A stretch of 6,297 nt of DNA from Anaerolineales bacterium (lineage in GTDB: Bacteria > Chloroflexota > Anaerolineae > Anaerolineales > E44-bin32), in NCBI GenBank assembly GCA_011772595.1, contig WVZH01000276.1:20336-26632 (forward strand), read 5' to 3'. Of this stretch, positions 1 through 5,175 are shown in pieces. Both the position numbers and the translations under genes were made by a program. Every line of letters starts with the position of its first letter. The stretch's first letter is position 1. Below the pieces are notes generated by a model. The model saw nothing but the letters and a program-made list of their open reading frames with translations, made no database searches and had not been told where the DNA came from.

Positions 1-1
1 A

Positions 2-37
2 CTGGCTGCCCTGCGATTCCGTAAGCGACTTGATTAG
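2..37 (+). CDS. C-terminal end of an upstream gene, possibly an ABC-2 type permease (partial)
   Basis: Only the last 11 codons are visible, reading LAALRFRKRLD and then a TAG stop at 35-37; the gene is cut by the left edge. The basic tail ending in an RFRKRLD-like string resembles the cytoplasmic C-termini of ABC-2 permeases of the YbhS/YbhR/YhhJ type, which follow a last membrane helix. This is recall from a very short peptide, so it is weak. Context adds some support: the adaptor gene starts 59 bases after the stop, the two ATPases follow, and no permease is found after them, so the missing membrane subunits would most naturally sit here. It could equally be the end of an unrelated gene. 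Confidence 0.4.
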   Translation: MAALRFRKRLD

Positions 38-86
38 AAACGTAGAGCCGATCGACAGTTTGCGGTTGCGTGGCAGGAAAGAAAAC

Positions 87-91
87 GGAGG
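87..91 (+). promoter_or_regulatory. Ribosome binding site for the adaptor gene
   Basis: GGAGG lies 5 bases before the ATG at 97. It decides the start: an in-frame GTG at 70 would add nine residues but has no comparable purine-rich site before it, and the GGAGG would then lie inside the coding region. Confidence 0.75.
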
Positions 92-96
92 TTTCG

Positions 97-1443
97 ATGA
101 CAGCAAATCGTTTGAGAAACATTCTGCTCCTAGCGTTCTTAATCACCATGGTGGTGGTGGCGATCGTATACCTATATTCGGTCTCCGGTGTGGAGGAGGC
201 GGGGTTGCGCGCCTCCGGGACGGTGGAGTCGGTAGAGGTGTTGATCGCTCCCGAAGTCGCAGGTAGGGTGGAGCAGGTGCTGGTTGGAGAGGCTGATCTC
301 GTGGATGTGGGTGATCCGCTTGTGAAGTTAGATACCGAGTTACTCCAAGCCCAACGTGCAAGGGCAGCCGCCGCGGTAGAAACAGCAGAAGCGGCGCTCC
401 GCAACGCAGAGGCTAATCTGGCCGTCGTGCACACCCAGGTGGAGATCACACGCCGTGCCGCCAGATTTGAGCACATGCCTGTTCGAGAAGAGGCTTGGGA
501 AGAGGCGTCACCCGGCGAGTTCGAATTGCCGATCTGGTACTACGTGAGGTCGGAAGAGATCGCCGCGGCGGAAACGGAAGTGCGTGCAGCCCTCGAGGAA
601 TTGGAAGAGGAAAATGCCAGTCTAGAAGCGTTTATAGAAGATTTGACCATGGAGGATCTGCTCGCTGCGGAAACGCGCCTTGTGGATGCAAGGAACCGCT
701 TTCTGATCGCGGACGAGGTGCTCGAGCGTGCACGTCGCGCTCGTGATGATCAGGTTCTTGAAGATTACGCTGAGCAGCTTTACGACGCTGCCGAAGACGA
801 ACTTGAGGCCGCGCAATCGGATTACGAGCAGTTGCTCTCGGATAAGGAAGCGGAGGACCTGCTCGATGTGCGAGCACGTTTAGCGGTTGTGCAAGAGCGA
901 TACGACTCGGCATTGGATCGATTGGCGGAATTGCAGAGCGGAGAGTTCTCGCTGCAGGTTCTGGTCGTCGAACAAAGCCTTGAGCAGGCGCATGCAGCAG
1001 TTGTGCAGGCGGAGGCGGCGTTGAGACAAGCCGCCGCCGAATTAACCGTTATCTCCCTGCAACTAGAGAAATATACGCTCTACGCACCGGCCTCGGGTGT
1101 CGTTGCGACGCGCAATGTCGAGCCAGGTGAGGTCGTACAACCCGGCGTTGCGCTGATGACGCTTTATCAACTGGAGAAGATGACCATTACGGTTTTTGTG
1201 CCTGAGGATCAGTATGGACGGATTATCTTGGGTCAGCGTGTAATCGTGACGGTGGATTCGTTCCCTGATGAAACCTTTTCAGCGACGGTAACACACATTG
1301 CGGACCGGGCGGAATTCACGCCTCGCAACGTGCAAACCCAAGAAGGTCGCCGCACAACGGTATTCGCGGTCGAGCTGGTTCTTGAAGATCTTACGGGCCG
1401 TCTCAAACCCGGGATGCCGGCGGACGTAGATTTTGGTGAGTGA
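97..1443 (+). CDS. HlyD/YbhG-type membrane fusion (periplasmic adaptor) protein
   Basis: Predicted 448-residue adaptor subunit of an ABC export system, anchored in the cytoplasmic membrane and reaching outward. One hydrophobic segment at about residues 9-27 follows a short basic N-terminus (RLRN), giving an uncleaved signal anchor. Residues about 42-79 form the first half of a lipoyl-like domain (APEVAGRV, then VGDPLVKLD). A long, Glu/Ala/Leu-rich coiled coil occupies roughly 80-325. The second lipoyl half follows (YAPASGVVATRNVEPGEVV, from residue 329), then a beta-barrel region to the end (KPGMPADVDF). The order is that of HlyD/AcrA/YbhG adaptors; about 245 residues between the lipoyl halves is long. 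The coiled coil is interrupted near 127-155 by an acidic, aromatic stretch with W147-Y148-Y149. ATG at 97 is chosen over GTG 70 because of the GGAGG at 87-91. The gene lies 68 bases before the first ATPase on the same strand, consistent with one operon. The substrate cannot be told from the sequence. A different exporter class is possible, but the adaptor call is firm. Confidence 0.93.
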   Translation: MTANRLRNILLLAFLITMVVVAIVYLYSVSGVEEAGLRASGTVESVEVLIAPEVAGRVEQVLVGEADLVDVGDPLVKLDTELLQAQRARAAAAVETAEAALRNAEANLAVVHTQVEITRRAARFEHMPVREEAWEEASPGEFELPIWYYVRSEEIAAAETEVRAALEELEEENASLEAFIEDLTMEDLLAAETRLVDARNRFLIADEVLERARRARDDQVLEDYAEQLYDAAEDELEAAQSDYEQLLSDKEAEDLLDVRARLAVVQERYDSALDRLAELQSGEFSLQVLVVEQSLEQAHAAVVQAEAALRQAAAELTVISLQLEKYTLYAPASGVVATRNVEPGEVVQPGVALMTLYQLEKMTITVFVPEDQYGRIILGQRVIVTVDSFPDETFSATVTHIADRAEFTPRNVQTQEGRRTTVFAVELVLEDLTGRLKPGMPADVDFGE

Positions 1444-1500
1444 CAAGGGGATCCTGATCTTGAATGTGATGGATCCGATGTAGGTTCTGGCATGATTGAT

Positions 1501-1506
1501 GAGGAG
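1501..1506 (+). promoter_or_regulatory. Ribosome binding site deciding a TTG start
   Basis: GAGGAG ends 5 bases before the TTG at 1512. With the protein alignment (the beta-strand before the A-loop region begins at once with EKLIEARDIRKSFG) it supports TTG as the true start of the first ATPase. No in-frame ATG or GTG lies at a position that would leave a complete ATPase domain. Confidence 0.75.
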
Positions 1507-1511
1507 AACCA

Positions 1512-2453
1512 TTGGAGAAACTGATCGAGGCACGCGATATCCGTAAGAGTTTCGGCGACACCACGGCGGTCGATGGTCTTTCGCTCACAGTGCATGGGGG
1601 CGAAATCTATGCGCTGGTGGGTCCGGATGGTGCCGGTAAGACGACGACGATGCGTTTGTTGTGCGGCGCATATTCAATCGAGGCGGGCACTGTCACTCTG
1701 GCGGGAATCGACCTGCAGCGCGAGACAGAACGAGCCAGAGCCCAGATCGGTTATTTGCCTCAGCGATTCAGCTTGTACGGTGAGTTGACGGTGTTGGAAA
1801 ATCTACGTTTCTTTGCAGAAGTCCGTGGTCTACCGACAGAAAACTGGCAACCTCGCTCCAAGGAGATCTTACGCTTTGTAGGTCTGGAGGCATTTGGCGA
1901 GCGTAGGGCGGATGCGCTCTCGGGAGGGATGAAACAAAAGCTCGGCTTGGCCACGGCGTTGATTCATCAACCACGCATTCTCCTGCTCGACGAACCGACC
2001 GGCGGTGTGGACGCCGTCACGCGGCAGGCCTTTTGGCAGCTCCTGATCGAACTCCTTCAAGAGGGGGTCGCCGTGCTGATCAGCACGCCATACATGGACG
2101 AGGCCGCACGCTGCAGCAAAGTGGGCTTTCTGTCGGAAGGGAGCTTGCTGCTAGAAGGTCCGCCGGGCAAAATCGTCGAGCGATTGCGTGGTCGCATCGT
2201 CGAATTCTTCGGGGGTCCACGAAGCCTCGTCGAGCGTCTGACCGAGGAGGATGCGAGCGTCGAAGATGTGCGCGCCTTCGGGGACCGGCTGCACCTACGC
2301 GTGGCGCCGAGGAAGGCACGAGACGTCGTCGCCATGTTGAAAACGCGGGTTCCCAAAGAGGGTGGCGTAGTGGAAAGCGTGCGGACAGTAAAACCGGGTT
2401 TGGAAGACGTCTTTCTTGAAATATTGGAGCAGAGTGAAGGTCGTGATGCGTGA
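1512..2453 (+). CDS. ABC transporter ATP-binding protein, first of a pair (YbhF N-half-like)
   Basis: Cytoplasmic ATPase subunit of an ABC-2 type exporter, 313 residues, TTG start with a good ribosome site. Visible motifs: Walker A GPDGAGKTT (37-45), Q-loop Q84 in YLPQRFSLY, canonical signature LSGGMKQK (136-143), Walker B ILLLDE (156-161, with D160 and catalytic E161), D-loop GGVD (164-167). The H-loop position, usually TTHYMDEA, reads STPYMDEA here, so Pro193 replaces the histidine that contacts the gamma-phosphate. A C-terminal extension of about 110 residues ends with the LEDVFL motif (297-302) common in this drug-export ATPase group. The PDGAGKTT form and the missing histidine resemble what I recall of the N-terminal half of the tandem ATPase YbhF; here that half is a separate gene. 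It overlaps the next ATPase gene by 8 bases in another frame, which suggests translational coupling and a 1:1 heterodimer. Substrate unknown. Confidence 0.96.
   Translation: MEKLIEARDIRKSFGDTTAVDGLSLTVHGGEIYALVGPDGAGKTTTMRLLCGAYSIEAGTVTLAGIDLQRETERARAQIGYLPQRFSLYGELTVLENLRFFAEVRGLPTENWQPRSKEILRFVGLEAFGERRADALSGGMKQKLGLATALIHQPRILLLDEPTGGVDAVTRQAFWQLLIELLQEGVAVLISTPYMDEAARCSKVGFLSEGSLLLEGPPGKIVERLRGRIVEFFGGPRSLVERLTEEDASVEDVRAFGDRLHLRVAPRKARDVVAMLKTRVPKEGGVVESVRTVKPGLEDVFLEILEQSEGRDA
2436..2440 (+). promoter_or_regulatory. Ribosome binding site for the second ATPase, inside the first ATPase gene
   Basis: GAAGG ends 5 bases before ATG 2446 and lies within the last codons of the preceding gene. 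It is a moderate match. In-frame alternatives are TTG 2416, GTG 2434 (with GGAG at 2426-2429, four bases away) and GTG 2443. ATG 2446 is preferred because the conserved ATPase fold starts immediately after it. Confidence 0.5.
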
Positions 2454-3357
2454 AGTTGTCGTTCAAACACAAGAGCTCACGAAGCGTTTCGGAGATTTCA
2501 CGGCTGTCGATCGGGTGTCCTTCACCGTTCGCTCGGGAGAGATTGTTGGATATTTGGGACCGAACGGTGCCGGGAAGACGACGACCATCCGCATGCTATT
2601 GGGATTGTTGATCCCCAGCAGTGGTAGCGCGTCCGTGTTGGGGTTTGATTCCACACATCAAGCGGAAGCCATTCGAGCTCGCGTCGGCTACATGTCCCAG
2701 AAATTTGCTCTCTACGATGAGATGACGGCGATGGAGAACCTCACCTTTTACGCCGGTGTGTATGGAACGCACGATCGGGAGCGAATCGGCAGTGTAATCG
2801 AGCGTCTGGGGCTGTCCGGCCTGGAACGAGAACGAGCCGGGGCACTCCCGATAGGGTGGCGGCAGCGGTTGGCGTTGGCTACAGCGATCGTACATCAACC
2901 GACGCTCCTCTTTCTGGATGAGCCCACGAGCGGGGTTGATCCCGTGGCTCGTCGGGATTTTTGGGACTTGATTTACGACCTGGCGGAGGAGGGTGTGACC
3001 GCCTTGGTGACGACACATTACATGGATGAAGCGGAATATTGCGGGCGGGTCGGGATTATGCATCACGGGCGTTTGATGGCGATCGGCAGCCCTTCCCAGC
3101 TCAAACAGGACGCGTTGCCGGGTAAGGCGTGGGACGTTTTTGCGGAGCCCCTCTTACAGGCCTTGCAAGTGTTGGAGCGCTCGAATGAGGTGACAAGGGC
3201 GGGGCTGGTGAGCGATCATCTACGTGCCATCACCCCTGGGGATGTGCGCAGCAGTCATTTGAAGAGCGCCTTAACCCAAGCGGGGATGCAATCTGTTCGA
3301 ATTTCTCGGGTTGAGCCTACGTTGGAAGACGTATTCCTAGCACTTGCAGGGGATTAA
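2446..3357 (+). CDS. ABC transporter ATP-binding protein, second of a pair (YbhF C-half-like)
   Basis: Cytoplasmic ATPase of 303 residues from ATG 2446, partner of the preceding ATPase. Motifs: Walker A GPNGAGKTT (38-46), Q-loop Q85 in YMSQKFALY, Walker B LLFLDE (154-159, D158/E159), D-loop SGVD (162-165), intact H-loop H191 in TTHYMDEAEYC, and a C-terminal LEDVFL (293-298). The signature is non-canonical: the LSGGMRQR position reads LPIGWRQR (134-141), so the second residue is Pro and the third is Ile. A similar LPxGW form is, from memory, usual in the C-terminal half of YbhF-like proteins, so this is probably a family feature and not decay. A region of about 100 residues after the ATPase core may contact the permease or regulate it. 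The gene starts 8 bases inside the end of the first ATPase and is the last recognisable gene of the cassette. No permease follows it. Substrate unknown. Confidence 0.96.
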   Translation: MREVVVQTQELTKRFGDFTAVDRVSFTVRSGEIVGYLGPNGAGKTTTIRMLLGLLIPSSGSASVLGFDSTHQAEAIRARVGYMSQKFALYDEMTAMENLTFYAGVYGTHDRERIGSVIERLGLSGLERERAGALPIGWRQRLALATAIVHQPTLLFLDEPTSGVDPVARRDFWDLIYDLAEEGVTALVTTHYMDEAEYCGRVGIMHHGRLMAIGSPSQLKQDALPGKAWDVFAEPLLQALQVLERSNEVTRAGLVSDHLRAITPGDVRSSHLKSALTQAGMQSVRISRVEPTLEDVFLALAGD

Positions 3358-3413
3358 AAATCAAGCGTTTCAGGCCTCAATCGCACTGTGGACTGATCGG
3401 CATTCTAAGTACC

Positions 3414-3443
3414 TTGGCAGGCGCCACGCAGGCGTGGGATAAT
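3414..3443 (+). promoter_or_regulatory. Possible sigma-70-type promoter for the CapA-like gene
   Basis: TTGGCA at 3414-3419 (5 of 6 to TTGACA) and GATAAT at 3438-3443 (5 of 6 to TATAAT) are separated by 18 bases. It lies in the 84-base gap between the ATPase gene and the lipoprotein gene, where a new transcription unit would be expected. The -10 element overlaps the first ATG (3442), so a start site about 7 bases downstream (near 3450) would favour translation from ATG 3454. Predicted by eye only. Confidence 0.4.
3417..3434 (+). repeat. Tandem 7-base direct repeat, 11-base period, possible operator
   Basis: GCAGGCG occurs at 3417-3423 and again at 3428-3434, separated by CCAC. The period of 11 bases is about one helical turn. 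The 7-4-7 layout is that of binding sites for PhoB/OmpR-type response regulators, although the bases are not the Pho box consensus. It sits between and partly over the candidate -35 and -10 elements. The same bases can form small hairpins (TGGC 3415-3418 with GCCA 3423-3426, or CCACG 3424-3428 with CGTGG 3433-3437). Chance cannot be excluded in GC-rich DNA. Confidence 0.35.
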
Positions 3444-5127
3444 GAATGCCTCCATGGCTATCTTCAAGCGAATCTCTCCGCATGGTTTCATCCTCTTGTT
3501 GATCGTTCTTCCGGTTCTTGGATCAGCTTGTTCGCTTCTGGAATGGTCACAAGTACCCTCACCCCCACCCGCACCGCAGGACCTCCCAGAAATCCCAGTG
3601 CCAAGCCCTACACAGGAACCAACGATCGCGAGCACAGCGACTCCCACTCCCTTGATCGTCTGGGTTTCCGCTGCCGTACCGCCCGCATTGCGAACGACGT
3701 TTGAAACCTTTGCCTCCGCCGATCAGGCGAGTATCAAGCTTGTGGATGATGAGACCCTATCGCAGGTCCAGGTTGAACCTTTCGCTGAGCACATATTGGC
3801 GACGTGGACTTACGCTTTCGTGGCACCTTTTCCCACAACGCAGGATGACATCAGTTTCGAAACCTTGCAGCGTGCATGGGACGGCGGGGGGGACCCTTTT
3901 AGACCCATCCTGGTTTCCCCTTCAACGCACGGCGCGATGACCAGTCTGCTCGGGGAATCATCCGACGAATTGATTAATCAGGTGGCGAGAGAAAGCCTGC
4001 TCGAATACTCATGGGCAGCACGGACCGTCTATGCCGTAGTCCCGTTCGAAGATCTCGATCCTCGATGGAAGGTGTTGTCCGTCGACGGGATTTCACCGAT
4101 TCGGGTAGATTTTGACCCCGACGCGTACCCGCTAACTGTCCCCTTTGGACTGAGCGGGAATCCGTCGGACGTACAACGCCTAAAAGATCTAATCCCTTGG
4201 CCGACAACCAATCGGGATCCATTGCACATGACGGTGTTGGTGATGACCGGGGTCACGGCCCTCACGCGGGGGACGGCGTACAGGATGGACTTGCACGGTG
4301 CGACGTATCCCGGAGAGAAGATCGGCGATTGGTTACGGGAGGCGGATTGGACACACGTGAGCAACGAGGTCTCGTTCAGCGAATCCTGTCCACCACCAGA
4401 TCCTTACACCGCAGAATTGCGATTCTGTAGTGCCCCTTCCCACCTGGCGTTATTGGAGCACGTGGGTGTGGATCTGGTGGAACTGACCGGCAATCACGTG
4501 CTCGATTGGGGAGCCGAGGCTTTTCTCTTCACACTCGACCTGTACACAGCGCGTGACTGGAAGACTTTCGGTGGCGGCGCGGACCTCAAAAAGGCGCTTC
4601 TGCCGGCGATTGTAGAACACAACGGAAATCGCCTGGCCTTCCTAGGATGCAACGCGGCAGGACCGCAGCGAGCCTGGGCGACGGATGAATCGCCCGGCGC
4701 GACCCCGTGTGACGAGGATCAACTCTTCCGAGAGGTCTCCCGTCTGAGAGATGAAGGCTACTTGGTCGTTTTCACTTATCAGTGGGCAGAAGGCGCTGCG
4801 TTGATGCCAGCGCAGAGAGAAGCGTTTCGGGCGGTGGTGGATGCCGGCGCGGTGATCGTAAGCGGGAGTCAAGCGCATCAACCGATGGGTTTCGAGTTCT
4901 ATGAGGCAGGCCTCATTCACTATGGCTTGGGAAATCTGTTCTTCGATCAAATGCAGCGCTTGGAACTACGGCAGGAGTTCATCGATCGGCACGTATTCTA
5001 TGAAGGACGCCACATTAGCACAGAGCTGTTAACGGCACTGCTCGTGGATTATTCTCAACCGCGCCCCATGACGTCGGATGAGCGCTTGGTGTTTTTACAG
5101 GGGATGTTTTCGAAGAGTGGTTGGTAG
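3442..5127 (+). CDS. CapA-like (PGA_cap fold) lipoprotein with N-terminal binding-protein-like domain
   Basis: Predicted exported lipoprotein of 561 residues, 557 if ATG 3454 is used. A basic N-terminus (FKR) and a hydrophobic core (16-26) precede a lipobox LGSAC with Cys30, which fits the broad lipobox pattern. A Pro/Thr/Ser-rich linker spans about 38-70. Residues about 71-250 look like part of a solute-binding-protein fold (IVWVSAAVPPALRTTF, YAFVAPFPT, and PLTVPFGLSG near its end), a weak call. Residues about 265-505 match the CapA poly-gamma-glutamate-synthesis/calcineurin-like fold: HVSNEVSF (305-312), TGNHVLDWG (349-357), GSQAHQP (475-481) and HYGLGNLFFDQ (493-503). Several metal-ligand positions are changed: the usual GD is G270-V271, and the histidines of HWG and GxHPH appear to be Q447 and Q477. 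N351, H352 and H479 remain. Cysteines 316, 329, 403 and 423 could form disulphides outside the cell. Neither ATG has a clear ribosome site. Role unknown; a polymer-synthesis or cell-surface function is inferred from the family only. Confidence 0.85.
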   Translation: MNASMAIFKRISPHGFILLLIVLPVLGSACSLLEWSQVPSPPPAPQDLPEIPVPSPTQEPTIASTATPTPLIVWVSAAVPPALRTTFETFASADQASIKLVDDETLSQVQVEPFAEHILATWTYAFVAPFPTTQDDISFETLQRAWDGGGDPFRPILVSPSTHGAMTSLLGESSDELINQVARESLLEYSWAARTVYAVVPFEDLDPRWKVLSVDGISPIRVDFDPDAYPLTVPFGLSGNPSDVQRLKDLIPWPTTNRDPLHMTVLVMTGVTALTRGTAYRMDLHGATYPGEKIGDWLREADWTHVSNEVSFSESCPPPDPYTAELRFCSAPSHLALLEHVGVDLVELTGNHVLDWGAEAFLFTLDLYTARDWKTFGGGADLKKALLPAIVEHNGNRLAFLGCNAAGPQRAWATDESPGATPCDEDQLFREVSRLRDEGYLVVFTYQWAEGAALMPAQREAFRAVVDAGAVIVSGSQAHQPMGFEFYEAGLIHYGLGNLFFDQMQRLELRQEFIDRHVFYEGRHISTELLTALLVDYSQPRPMTSDERLVFLQGMFSKSGW

Positions 5128-5175
5128 AATTTTTTGCATGTCTGAAGGTTCGTAGGCCCAATCAACAAACTTTGG
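5128..5175. other. Short convergent intergenic gap without a clear terminator
   Basis: The lipoprotein gene and the folate-enzyme gene end facing each other 48 bases apart. A run of six T (5130-5135) follows the lipoprotein stop but has no GC-rich stem before it. CCAA (5158-5161) and TTGG (5172-5175) could pair over a 10-base loop, which is too weak to call. Nothing else is seen. Confidence 0.6.

Noticed and set aside
70..96. GTG 70 as start of the adaptor gene
   Set aside because: It would put the strong GGAGG (87-91) inside the coding region and add a polar nonapeptide before the signal anchor; ATG 97 is better placed.
30..266. Plus-strand open frame overlapping the start of the adaptor gene
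   Set aside because: It lies in another frame over the adaptor's signal anchor and lipoyl region, its Gly/Arg-rich product has no recognisable fold, and it has no ribosome site. It is a shadow.
1449..1476. Two GGATCC copies in the gap between the adaptor and first ATPase genes, able to form a 6-base stem
   Set aside because: The loop is 16 bases, the stem does not extend in either direction, and no T-run follows. Two copies of a 6-base palindrome are likely by chance.
2416..2445. TTG 2416 as start of the second ATPase
   Set aside because: It would add 10 residues before the conserved ATPase start and enlarge the gene overlap to 38 bases, with no good ribosome site at the right distance.
2057..2472. 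Two minus-strand open frames opposite the end of the first ATPase gene
   Set aside because: They lie antisense to a well-supported ATPase gene, have Ser/Arg/Pro-rich shadow composition and no known motifs.
2596..3066. 156-codon minus-strand open frame within the second ATPase gene
   Set aside because: It is antisense to conserved Walker A to H-loop sequence and shows no recognisable protein features.
5128..5175. Bidirectional terminator between the convergent genes
   Set aside because: Only a 4-base CCAA/TTGG pairing and an isolated T-run are visible; there is no stem next to the T-run on either strand.
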